Source: an uncultured Lachnospiraceae bacterium (GTDB taxonomy: Bacteria > Bacillota > Clostridia > Lachnospirales > Lachnospiraceae). From it: a stretch of 41,027 nucleotides of DNA. The translations under genes were made by a program, and so were the position numbers. The stretch is taken from assembly GCA_947174185.1 (NCBI GenBank), contig CAMWHY010000008.1, forward strand, positions 1 to 41,027. The letters are read 5' to 3'. Of this stretch, positions 26,596 to 33,431 are shown in pieces. Numbering within the stretch: the first letter of the stretch is position 1; each line of letters opens with the position of its first letter. The notes beneath the pieces were generated by a model that worked only from the letters and a program-made list of their open reading frames with translations, had not been told where the DNA came from and searched no databases.

Positions 26596-26955
26596 TTACG
26601 GAAAAGTTTTATTAATCATTGATACGATCTTATCATATTCCTCTATAACCGCCGGCATCATGGCTGCCCCCTCCTCAAATTTTCCAGACCGGAAACATTC
26701 TACCTGATCGCGGATCGCAAAAAATAACCCCTGAAGTGCAAGATTGCCGCATACTCCTTTTAATGTATGAGCGGCTGTAAATGCTCTATTGCAGTCCTTC
26801 TCTTCAACTGCTGCCACCAGTTCCTGATAATTAGGATCTGCCAAAAATTTTTTCAGGAACTTTTCATACATGGCCTCATTATGTAAAAAACGCTCCATAG
26901 CACCTTCTAAATCCACACCTGCATTAAGCAGTTCCTGTTTTGCTTCGTCTGTCAT
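26596..26955 (-). CDS. Histidine phosphotransfer (HPt) domain protein
   Basis: A single-domain HPt protein of 119 residues. HPt domains carry phosphoryl groups between receiver domains and kinases in phosphorelays. The motif AAHTLKGVCGNLA includes the phosphorylatable His63, surrounded by predicted helices that make the four-helix bundle. The N-terminus (TDEAKQELLNAGVDLEGAMERF) is typical of stand-alone HPt proteins. It lies 53 bases after a REC-HD-GYP gene, so phosphotransfer with that receiver is the natural guess. No histidine kinase is encoded beside it, and the donor must be elsewhere in the genome. Confidence 0.92.
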   Translation of the reverse strand: MTDEAKQELLNAGVDLEGAMERFLHNEAMYEKFLKKFLADPNYQELVAAVEEKDCNRAFTAAHTLKGVCGNLALQGLFFAIRDQVECFRSGKFEEGAAMMPAVIEEYDKIVSMINKTFP

Positions 26956-27008
26956 AATTCCTTCCTTTCTATATTCAGTTTATTTAAAGCAGATATTTTT
27001 AATATAAC

Positions 27009-28079
27009 TCATCCCTTATGGCTATCCGCAAATCCCTCGATCCTTGTCCTTGCATACTCCATACACTTTAGTATCTTCGGTGCAAAGATACCGCATTTAC
27101 CCTCCATAATCATTTGATATGCAGTATCTTTATCTAATGCTTTTTTGTAGACGCGTTCCGAAACCAGCGCATCGTAAACATCCACCACTGATACCAGCTG
27201 TGCGGACAAAGGAATATCATCCCCCTTCAATTGATCCGGATAACCTTTGCCATCATATCGTTCATGATGATGACGACAGATTTCATAAGATGTCGTAAGC
27301 TGCTCATTGTCTTGCACGATATCCAGCAATTTCAATATTTTGCAGCCCTTGGTCGTATGGCTTTTCATAATCTCAAATTCTTCCGGAGTCAACTTGCCCG
27401 GCTTTAAAAGAATCCCATCTGGTATGGCAATCTTACCGATATCGTGAAGTGCCGATGCCCGAACGATGACATTGATCTTTTCCTGTGTCAGACCAGAATC
27501 CGGAAACAGCTCCATATATGCCTCCGCCATGATCCGCGTCAGACCTTTCACTCGTTTGACATGCTCGCCGGATTCAAGATCCCGGAACTCGACAATATTG
27601 CTGACCACATCGATCAGATTCTCATTAAAGAGCTCCATCTTCCGTTCCTGTTCGTGAAGTTTTGCCCTCTGTTTTTCCACCTTATGCGCCAGCGCATCCG
27701 CGCTTCGATACGTTTCTACCAAGTTATTGATCCGCTGGATCACCGTCTGCGCCACAAATGGTTTGGATATGACTGCGCTTGCACCCATGGAATAACAGGA
27801 AAACTCTGTCTGCTCATCATTTTGCGCCGTGATCAAAACTACCGGAATGTGCTCCAGAACTTTTCTGGAATTTAAGATCTGCAACACCTGATATCCGTTC
27901 ATCACCGGCATTACAAGATCCAGAAGGATGACCGCAATGTCATTCATATGTATGCCAAGCTGTGTAACTGCTTCCCTTCCATTCGTCGCCTCTAAAATGC
28001 CATAATCCTTTTCAAACATCTGCTTCAGCAGTTCACGGTTTTGTTCATCATCATCAACAATCAGTATGTAACTTCTCAT
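27009..28079 (-). CDS. Response regulator with HD-GYP domain (probable cyclic-di-GMP phosphodiesterase)
   Basis: A 356-residue protein in the style of RpfG. The N-terminal receiver domain has the acidic pair in VDDDE (8-12) and the phospho-acceptor Asp54 in LLDLVMP. A coiled linker follows (about 125-165). The HD-GYP domain has ALHDIGKIAIPDGILLKPG (HD near residue 213), HHERYDGKGYPDQLKGDDIPL with the GYP signature near 275, and VVDVYDAL. Such domains usually break down cyclic-di-GMP, which controls motility and surface growth. A SD-like AGGAGA lies before the ATG. It is followed by the HPt gene and may lead a three-gene transcript ending with the repeat protein. Confidence 0.93.
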   Translation of the reverse strand: MRSYILIVDDDEQNRELLKQMFEKDYGILEATNGREAVTQLGIHMNDIAVILLDLVMPVMNGYQVLQILNSRKVLEHIPVVLITAQNDEQTEFSCYSMGASAVISKPFVAQTVIQRINNLVETYRSADALAHKVEKQRAKLHEQERKMELFNENLIDVVSNIVEFRDLESGEHVKRVKGLTRIMAEAYMELFPDSGLTQEKINVIVRASALHDIGKIAIPDGILLKPGKLTPEEFEIMKSHTTKGCKILKLLDIVQDNEQLTTSYEICRHHHERYDGKGYPDQLKGDDIPLSAQLVSVVDVYDALVSERVYKKALDKDTAYQMIMEGKCGIFAPKILKCMEYARTRIEGFADSHKG

Positions 28080-28380
28080 CGGCTTACTCTCCTGTCAGTT
28101 ATGTATAATATTACTACTAACCTCCATGTCGCCTTCGGTGGCTCAAATAAAATCGAAAAACGCCGCTTTCGCTGCGACTCAAATCCGGATGAAAATGCCG
28201 CTTTTAAACAAACGAGTTTGTTTTTCTTAATGCAAAAATAAATGCTGCACTTTAGCGTTCATTTTCGCCTGCAAATATTATATCATAAATTCAGAGAAAG
28301 AAAATAGTAAAGTATCATAAATATTTTTTTTGCATTTTGCACAAAGTTTCCGAAAATTATTTTTGCAGTCTGCCCCGTTC
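28080..28380. other. 301-base non-coding gap with an imperfect 36-bp repeat
   Basis: No convincing gene on either strand. Two imperfect copies of a unit containing CTCAAAT and GCCGCTTT lie 36 bases apart (about 28133-28206). A small hairpin AAACAAAC-GA-GTTTGTTT follows at 28206-28223. The remaining part is A/T-rich leader of the REC-HD-GYP gene and trailer of the genes read from 30805. Confidence 0.6.
28133..28206. repeat. Imperfect 36-bp direct repeat, two copies
   Basis: CTCAAAT at 28142 and 28178 and GCCGCTTT at 28162 and 28196 mark two diverged copies, about 36 bases apart. Only two copies are present, so this is not a CRISPR array. It may be part of a dispersed intergenic element. Confidence 0.45.
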
Positions 28381-28959
28381 TCAATCAATTCTGCCAAAAA
28401 GTAGTAAGTCGGCTTTCTTTTTATCCACCATGATTTTTTTTAAGTCTTTACGATTCAAATTTACCATTCCGTCGGAAACGCAGCGACGCACACATCTTTG
28501 AATCCCCTCTTCACGAACAAAGGCGATTTCCATCACCCAGGTTTTCTCTTTGTCATTATAGTATCCCTTCCATTCCGAAAGCGTCCCCATGGGCGGTACG
28601 ATCTTTAGATCCCACGCTTCTTTGCCCAAGTCAAATGCTTTCAGCACTTCCTCTATTTTGGAAAAGTCCTTGACCTCTTGTTCCATCCCCCTGAAGGACA
28701 GGAAAAAATGATAGTCAAGATTGGGATCGATCCGCGACATTTTAGCGTCAAAGCTTTTGTCCCAGATGATGATCCTGATTCCCAGAAATGCAATAAGAAG
28801 TCCCACTATTCCCACAATTATCCCAATCATTGACACATGGTTATCCTCAACACCAAGAAAAACCACCATGAAAATTGCAAAAATGCCCAATGTCACTAAG
28901 ATTGAGCCAAATGTAGTCCAGCTTCTGCGTTTAGAAATAAGATACATCATGGTTCTCAT
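28381..28959 (-). CDS. Hypothetical two-helix membrane protein
   Basis: Not recognised. It has 192 residues with two hydrophobic helices near the N-terminus (about 17-36 and 44-62). These are followed by a soluble C-terminal domain with YHFFSLSFRG-like beta pattern (seen as YHFFLSFRGMEQEVKDF), IVPPMGTLSEWKGYY, and a basic end (NRKDLKKIMVDKKKADLLLFGRID). The start codon overlaps the previous stop as TAATG, so translation is coupled. It forms a unit with the 161-residue and 385-residue genes upstream and lies at the end of the operon downstream of the two-component system. The function is unknown. The soluble part may sit on the cytoplasmic face because it lacks secretion features. Confidence 0.75.
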   Translation of the reverse strand: MRTMMYLISKRRSWTTFGSILVTLGIFAIFMVVFLGVEDNHVSMIGIIVGIVGLLIAFLGIRIIIWDKSFDAKMSRIDPNLDYHFFLSFRGMEQEVKDFSKIEEVLKAFDLGKEAWDLKIVPPMGTLSEWKGYYNDKEKTWVMEIAFVREEGIQRCVRRCVSDGMVNLNRKDLKKIMVDKKKADLLLFGRID

Positions 28960-29444
28960 TAATCCTGAACCACCTTTCCACCAACAGTGTGTTGGATATG
29001 CGGTCCATGTTTCTTTACAAATGCCACAAAACCATCGATCTGGCCTATGCCGATATTAAAATTAACATCCGCCTTTCCTTGCAGCATGGGCTTATCATAC
29101 TTAGGGGCTACTAAATATTCTCCACGCATAATTTTTTCATCCTTGTCACAAATACCAAATTCTCCTTTAAAGGTAGCAATATACCCAATTTCATTTAAAT
29201 TCCATTTTTTATATGCCGGCATCCATCCGGAGGGCCAAAGAAACAATAATTCCCCTTTTTCGGTAACATAAGCAGACCCATAAGCAGAATTAGCAGACTC
29301 AAATTTATCCTTGGGGGGATATTTTTCCTCTACGTCCTTAAGAAATTCATCAATGATTTTTTTACCAACCGTCTTTTCATATATTACAGCGCCGATTATA
29401 AAAATAAATAATCCTGCAACGATAGCAATTCCTTGTGGTGTCAT
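28959..29444 (-). CDS. Hypothetical single-pass membrane protein
   Basis: Not recognised. The 161-residue product begins MTPQGIAIVAGLFIFIIGAV, a single N-terminal membrane helix. A soluble domain follows with repeated short beta-like blocks (SAYGSAYVTEKGELLFLW, NEIGYIATFKGEFGICD, VNFNIGIGQIDGFVAFVKKHG). The ATG at 29444 has GGAGG eight bases upstream and is preferred over an in-frame ATG five codons earlier. The region WNLNEIGYIATFKG followed by a strand resembles a PH-like arrangement, but this is weak. It overlaps the next gene by one base. Read with the neighbours, it is part of a membrane module placed downstream of a LytTR-type two-component system. Confidence 0.75.
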   Translation of the reverse strand: MTPQGIAIVAGLFIFIIGAVIYEKTVGKKIIDEFLKDVEEKYPPKDKFESANSAYGSAYVTEKGELLFLWPSGWMPAYKKWNLNEIGYIATFKGEFGICDKDEKIMRGEYLVAPKYDKPMLQGKADVNFNIGIGQIDGFVAFVKKHGPHIQHTVGGKVVQD

Positions 29445-29550
29445 AATTATTTCCTCCATATTAAATAAATTTATGATTCAATATACTATGTAAATTCTTA
29501 TAAAACCATAGTCCTAATATTTTGATTTTCCTTAACCGATAACATATCTT

Positions 29551-29619
29551 TTAAATTTGCTCCTTTTTAAAAATTTTCTTCAATTCATCTTCAAGCCACT
29601 GCAATGAAAGTTTTTGCAT
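29551..29619 (-). CDS. Possible 22-residue small protein
   Basis: A short frame encodes MQKLSLQWLEDELKKIFKK and three more residues, a strongly amphipathic helix. It starts 29 bases after the stop of the 385-residue gene, with AAGGAGGG upstream of the ATG. The 12-base spacing is longer than usual. It could be a small regulatory or membrane-associated peptide of this operon, or a chance frame. No leader or processing site like that of AgrD is visible. Confidence 0.3.
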   Translation of the reverse strand: MQKLSLQWLEDELKKIFKKEQI

Positions 29620-29647
29620 TGTTTCTAATAACCCTCCTTCTCGCCTG

Positions 29648-30805
29648 CTATTTCTTTTTCTCCTGCGTTATATCTATGATTGGAACCCTGCAATCCTCCA
29701 AGGCTTTCAGTGTCAGTCCTATATTATGCCGGTCCTTTACAGGCAGCACGATTTCTTTCCCGTTTTTCAGGCGGAAATAAACATCCTGTACTATAAACCG
29801 ATACCTAAGAGTTCCCCACGTATAGTACACATAAGCGATTTCCCTGATTTGTTCCTTTGGAATAGCAATCGGATCGAATACCATGGGATTTAGCGACGCA
29901 CCTGCTAGTGAACCAATAATATAACGATCTGAAATTACCAGGTTATGTTTTTTCATAAACGGCAAACCCTTATTTAAGTCTGCCTGTAGCTGTTCTAAAA
30001 AATCCTCCCCGACATTTGACAGATATGTATTTGCGTTCTTGATGATTTTATCCTTTTCATCCTTCTTTTTAGCCTTCTTTCGAATCAATGTAATGATGCC
30101 CAAAGGAATCATCACAAATATAATGCATAAAATGACAATCCCTATACCCAAACCTATTTCTGTTATGACCTCCGTCGAATAAAGAGCAACAAGAGCAAAT
30201 GAATAAATAATACCCATCATTGAACAAATTAGGATAATAATAAAATTCAATCCCCAAAATTCCCTCAACTGAAAGATGATTTCATGCAGTTCCAGCGCTC
30301 TCTTATCCTCCGGAGCATACCGATATTTGCTCGTGTCAATTGTCTGCTTACTTTTTTTATTATGAATGGCTTTAACCATAACTATAAAAATATCACCTAT
30401 AATCAATATCAATATTCCATATCGAAACATCTGACTGTTATAATAATACAAAGACAATATCGATCTGCCACTCTGGGTCACACCTATAACCTTGTGGGAG
30501 TTTGTATTAATAAATACATTTCTTTTTATAGAATCACCATCGTATATCATACCTTTGATCTCATATTCACTGGCTCTTCCAAACACAGCAAAAGCCGGAG
30601 CCCAAAACGACTCCTGTGGGTCATCTTCATACTCCAGCTTAATATACCTTGTTGAGTTACGGTATTCCATTTTAACAGGGATCAGCTCCACACGCTTTTC
30701 AACCTTAATATGTACCCCGAATTGTGCCAACAAGGTAATCACTATAAATCCCAGAAAAATAAAATTCACAATAAAAATTTCATAATTCTTTTTTATAAAA
30801 TTCAT
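29648..30805 (-). CDS. Hypothetical four-helix membrane protein with possible PH-like C-terminal domain
   Basis: Not recognised. A 385-residue protein with hydrophobic segments at about 9-29, 128-148, 190-213 and 218-242. The first loop (about 30-127) is a beta-rich extracytoplasmic domain. The last 110 residues (ISDRYIIGSLAG, IPKEQIREIAYVYYTW, VQDVYFRLKNGKEIVLPV) have the strand-then-basic-loop look of bacterial PH-like domains, which is only a resemblance. AAAGGAG precedes the ATG. The 129-base gap upstream contains a promoter-like element and the pair of 16-base direct repeats that also lies before the two-component operon. It heads a unit with the 161- and 192-residue genes and is A/T-richer than the kinase genes. 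Confidence 0.8.
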   Translation of the reverse strand: MNFIKKNYEIFIVNFIFLGFIVITLLAQFGVHIKVEKRVELIPVKMEYRNSTRYIKLEYEDDPQESFWAPAFAVFGRASEYEIKGMIYDGDSIKRNVFINTNSHKVIGVTQSGRSILSLYYYNSQMFRYGILILIIGDIFIVMVKAIHNKKSKQTIDTSKYRYAPEDKRALELHEIIFQLREFWGLNFIIILICSMMGIIYSFALVALYSTEVITEIGLGIGIVILCIIFVMIPLGIITLIRKKAKKKDEKDKIIKNANTYLSNVGEDFLEQLQADLNKGLPFMKKHNLVISDRYIIGSLAGASLNPMVFDPIAIPKEQIREIAYVYYTWGTLRYRFIVQDVYFRLKNGKEIVLPVKDRHNIGLTLKALEDCRVPIIDITQEKKK

Positions 30806-30856
30806 TTCTAAACAGACTCCTTTGTAATTTTTTTGCCAACTTTGACCTGCATATAA

Positions 30857-30928
30857 AATTTACCCCGGTGCCGTCTGTTTTCCAACCTGAATTGCACCAA
30901 ATGACTATTTTGTTGCACGAAATGACCA
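30857..30928 (-). promoter_or_regulatory. LytTR-type direct repeats and promoter before the membrane module
   Basis: On the minus strand, TGGTCATTTCGTGCAA (30928-30913) and TAGTCATTTGGTGCAA (30907-30892) are direct repeats 21 bases apart. Downstream, TTGGAA (30885-30880) and TAAATT (30862-30857) make a 17-base-spaced promoter, with the -10 starting 29 bases after the repeat pair. The same repeats occur before the regulator gene. Two direct repeats with this spacing are typical of LytTR response regulator sites. Confidence 0.65.
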
Positions 30929-30934
30929 TAACAT

Positions 30935-32233
30935 TTATAAAATCACCACCGTCTGGAACTTTTCCTGGTCACAGGAGATTGCAAAGTCGCCACCATATTT
31001 ATCCACCACAGCCTTTACGTTTATAAGACCCACACCGTGCATCTCTCCGTCGGAATCCAGAACAATGCCGTCCTTGATCTGCACTTTTTCCGCCACGGGA
31101 TTCTTTACGGAAAAGATCATCTTTTCGCCCTCCTGCACCAGCTTAATATTTATGACGGCTTTACGTCCTGCGCTTACGACCTTCACGCACTCATGGATGG
31201 CGTTGTCAAGCAGGTTGGAAAGCAGGATTACCGTCTCCTCCCCATCCAGCCGCATCCCGCTCATGTCGCCTACCCTGAAAATCATGGACACCCCCTGTTC
31301 CCTCGCAACATGGAACTTCTGGTTCAGGACTGCGTTCACGACAGGATGGTTCGTATTGACCGCCGACATCTCCACGGATATACTCTCCGTCAGCTTCTCT
31401 GCAAGCGCGGCAGCAGCCTGCGTGTTCCCTTCCTTTAACAGCACCTGTATCGTCCTTATCTGGTTCTTGTAATCATGCATCTTCCGTCCCTGCCGCTCAT
31501 AGACCGCCTGCATATCCCGGTAATGCGCAAGCTGGCTTTCCTTCTTCTGGTCTGACAGCGCGTTTTCCCTTAACAGCTCCCCCTTATCACGGATGCTCTT
31601 CATCACCGCCATCACAAGGAAGTTTATCATGATCTGTCCCGCCGCAATAAAAAGATAGATTGCCTGCACCTTTTTTTCGCGGATGTAAAAAGAATACATA
31701 GGCAGCATGGATGCCACAGTGAACAGCGGCACTACGCAGAATTTCTGCCATTCCTTATAGGAAAGTTCCTTATTATTTTTCTTCCCTTTCCATATCCTCT
31801 GCAATATAAATAGCAGGAAAACCCAGACCAGCTTTGCGAGCAGTCCCAGAAAGATAATGCCGGACGCATATTCTTCCTCCTTGGCTATCAGTATGTTTTC
31901 AACCTGTAGTGAAAAGAAGTCTATCAAATACAACAGCGGATAATACAGTACAAAAAAGAAAATACACTGCTTTAACTCCATCTTATAAAACACCGCGCAG
32001 AATGCTGTGAATACCAAGACTACCAGCGTAATCTTGATTCCCATTGGCCCCAGATATTCCCCCGGAAATGCAGCGACAAAGTTAGCAAGGTACAGAACAA
32101 TATATCTGCACTTATCCTGCCATCCCTTCCGTTTCCTTTTCATAAACATATCAAAAAAGTAAACGATCCCCCACGTCTCTATCGCTATGAGGCATAAAGA
32201 AAGTATCCACATTCCTATTTCTTCTATTTCCAT
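30935..32233 (-). CDS. Sensor histidine kinase, AgrC-like (GHKL family)
   Basis: A 432-residue membrane kinase. The first 210 or so residues form six or seven membrane helices without a large extracellular domain, as in peptide-sensing AgrC/ComD-type kinases. A dimerisation helix follows with KMHDYKNQ, where His253 is the expected phosphorylation site. The GHKL ATPase comes next, with the N box LLSNLLDNAIHEC, then GMHGVGLINVKAVVDKYGGDF (the G box). The ATG at 32233 has GGAG five bases upstream and follows the regulator stop by two bases; an earlier GTG that overlaps it is less likely. The stimulus is unknown because no agrB- or agrD-like gene is present in the window. It is transcribed with the LytTR regulator. 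Confidence 0.92.
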   Translation of the reverse strand: MEIEEIGMWILSLCLIAIETWGIVYFFDMFMKRKRKGWQDKCRYIVLYLANFVAAFPGEYLGPMGIKITLVVLVFTAFCAVFYKMELKQCIFFFVLYYPLLYLIDFFSLQVENILIAKEEEYASGIIFLGLLAKLVWVFLLFILQRIWKGKKNNKELSYKEWQKFCVVPLFTVASMLPMYSFYIREKKVQAIYLFIAAGQIMINFLVMAVMKSIRDKGELLRENALSDQKKESQLAHYRDMQAVYERQGRKMHDYKNQIRTIQVLLKEGNTQAAAALAEKLTESISVEMSAVNTNHPVVNAVLNQKFHVAREQGVSMIFRVGDMSGMRLDGEETVILLSNLLDNAIHECVKVVSAGRKAVINIKLVQEGEKMIFSVKNPVAEKVQIKDGIVLDSDGEMHGVGLINVKAVVDKYGGDFAISCDQEKFQTVVIL

Positions 32234-32235
32234 AA

Positions 32236-32931
32236 TCACTCCGCCCCCTTGTACAATGTGTACTGCCGCTTCACTTCCTGATACCTTGATTTCGGTACGG
32301 ATATCTCCTTCCCCGTGGTCAGGACCATGATATAGCTGCTGATCCTCTCGATGTATTTCATGTTGATAAGGAAGCTCTGGTGTATCCGCACAAAGCCCAT
32401 TCCCTTCAAGTCCTCTTCCAGCTCATCCATCTTTTTATAAATGCTGAATGTCTTTCCCTGCGTGTAAAACACATTCTTGTGTTTACTCGTTTCAATATAG
32501 ATGATGTCGTCCACCTTTAGCCGCATATTCCCCTCCACGAAGCCGAACTCCACCACCCGATCCTCCTGCTGGATTTCCCAAAGGATATCATCCATGCATT
32601 CCTGCAAGGTCTGATCCAGGTCATCTTTTAAAAGGAAACGGCTCGCCTTCACCTTGTATCCATCCAGCGCATAATTCACATAAGCAGTGACCAGTACGAT
32701 ATGCACCTTCGGGCATTCTGCCTTTATCTGTCTTGCTGTCTCCAAGCCATCCATGCCATCCATGTTGATGTCAAGGAATACGATGCGGCATTTCCGTATA
32801 TAGTCCATATCCCTACACAGACTTTTCCCGGAGCCGTATTCCTTTATTTCAAAATCCTGACCGCAGGCTTCCAGCAGCGCCTTAAGTGTACCGCGGTCAT
32901 CCTCCTTGTCATCGCAGATTACTATCTTCAT
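32236..32931 (-). CDS. LytTR-family response regulator (AgrA-like)
   Basis: A 231-residue response regulator that binds DNA through a C-terminal LytTR domain. The receiver domain has CDDKEDD (Asp7/Asp8), the phosphorylated Asp54 in FLDINMDGMDG, Thr82 in VTAY and Lys102 in LLKDDL. The LytTR domain covers about 130-230, with DIIYIETSKHKN, KTFSIYKKMDELEEDL and FVRIHQSFLINMKYIERI. A ribosome binding site GGGAGG lies upstream of the ATG. It is the first gene of the operon with the kinase. Direct repeats of the LytTR type lie upstream of its own promoter and upstream of the membrane module at 30805. This implies autoregulation and control of that module. Confidence 0.94.
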   Translation of the reverse strand: MKIVICDDKEDDRGTLKALLEACGQDFEIKEYGSGKSLCRDMDYIRKCRIVFLDINMDGMDGLETARQIKAECPKVHIVLVTAYVNYALDGYKVKASRFLLKDDLDQTLQECMDDILWEIQQEDRVVEFGFVEGNMRLKVDDIIYIETSKHKNVFYTQGKTFSIYKKMDELEEDLKGMGFVRIHQSFLINMKYIERISSYIMVLTTGKEISVPKSRYQEVKRQYTLYKGAE

Positions 32932-32952
32932 CGTACCAACCTCCCATCAAAC

Positions 32953-33024
32953 ATAATATTGGATTATAGGGAACCTTATCAAATTTCATTGCACGAAACT
33001 CCCAATTATTGCACCAAACGACCA
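32953..33024 (-). promoter_or_regulatory. LytTR-type direct repeats and promoter before the two-component operon
   Basis: On the minus strand, TGGTCGTTTGGTGCAA (33024-33009) and TGGGAGTTTCGTGCAA (33004-32989) are direct repeats 20 bases apart. Two -10 candidates follow: TATAAT at 32968-32963 and TATTAT at 32958-32953. The second has the same distance (30 bases) from the repeats as at the other site (29). No good -35 is visible, which fits activator dependence. Confidence 0.65.
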
Positions 33025-33101
33025 TAATCACCACTCACATATTACTTTCCAGTTTATTTAAGCTATCAGTTCGCCACATTTGTATTTTAAAAATCAAAAA
33101 A

Positions 33102-33146
33102 TAAAAAGTCCAGAATGCTTGGCTTACCAAGGTTTCTGGACTTCTT
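33102..33146 (-). terminator. Terminator of the tRNA transcript
   Basis: On the minus strand GAAGTCCAGAA pairs with TTCTGGACTTT, and a nested CTTGG/CCAAG stem closes the loop. A T-rich tail TTTTTATTTTTT follows. It is directly after tRNA-Met. Confidence 0.85.
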
Positions 33147-33150
33147 CAAG

Positions 33151-33224
33151 TAGCGAGAGGGGGATTTGAACCCTCGACACCACGGGTATGAACCGTGTGC
33201 TCTAGCCAACTGAGCTATCTCGCC
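33151..33224 (-). tRNA. tRNA-Met(CAT), elongator type
   Basis: A 74-base cloverleaf with anticodon CAT in the loop TTCATAC, acceptor stem GGCGAGA with TCTCGCT (G1:U72 wobble), D arm GCTC-AGTTGGCTA-GAGC and TTCAAAT T loop. The 3' CCA is not encoded. The loop and acceptor match elongator tRNA-Met of Bacillota rather than initiator. The tRNA-Ile2 type is less likely because the loop is not CTCATAA. The T stem GAGGG/CCCCC has one A:C mismatch (position 50:64). Confidence 0.93.
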
Positions 33225-33228
33225 ACAA

Positions 33229-33301
33229 TGGAACCTATAGGGCTCGAACCTATGACCCTCTGCTTGTAAGGCAGATGCTCTCCCAGCTGAGCTAAGACCC
33301 C
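33229..33301 (-). tRNA. tRNA-Val(TAC)
   Basis: A 73-base cloverleaf with anticodon TAC in the loop CTTACAA, D arm GCTC-AGCTGGGA-GAGC, anticodon stem TCTGC/GCAGA and T stem ATAGG/CCTAT around TTCGAGC. The acceptor stem is GGGGTCT/AGGTTCC with discriminator A73. It contains G3:U70, G4:U69 and U5:G68, three wobble pairs in a row. The 3' CCA is not encoded. It lies first in the transcript, four bases before tRNA-Met. Confidence 0.93.
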
Positions 33302-33346
33302 AGAATAGCAAAGTAGTTTGTGACCTTATTTTCAACCTGCTTTGCT

Positions 33347-33375
33347 ATTATATCGAATCCCCGTAAGATTGTCAA
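33347..33375 (-). promoter_or_regulatory. Perfect-consensus sigma-A promoter of the tRNA operon
   Basis: On the minus strand TTGACA (33375-33370), a 17-base spacer and TATAAT (33352-33347) match the sigma-A consensus at all 12 positions. It lies 45 bases upstream of tRNA-Val. An inverted repeat AATAGCAAAG/CTTTGCTATT (33304-33313 and 33340-33349) overlaps the -10. Confidence 0.85.
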
Positions 33376-33431
33376 CATTTTTTACAGAGAATTATTCAAC
33401 CTTATGATTCCGTAATATTCTGTAGCACTAC

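Noticed and set aside
28133-28206. Two repeat copies 36 bp apart, CRISPR-like in size
   Set aside because: Only two diverged copies and no spacer-sized unique segment between them, and no cas gene in the window.
29498-29545. Second tiny frame of 15 codons after the 22-residue frame
   Set aside because: The ribosome binding site is 14 bases away and the peptide has no recognisable features.
28960-32931. Complete agr quorum-sensing locus
   Set aside because: The kinase and regulator are AgrC/AgrA-like, but no AgrB-type protease or AgrD-type peptide with a cyclisation motif was found on either side.
33151-33224. Initiator tRNA-Met or tRNA-Ile2 instead of elongator tRNA-Met
   Set aside because: Initiator hallmarks (three G:C pairs at the base of the anticodon stem) are absent and the loop is TTCATAC, not CTCATAA.
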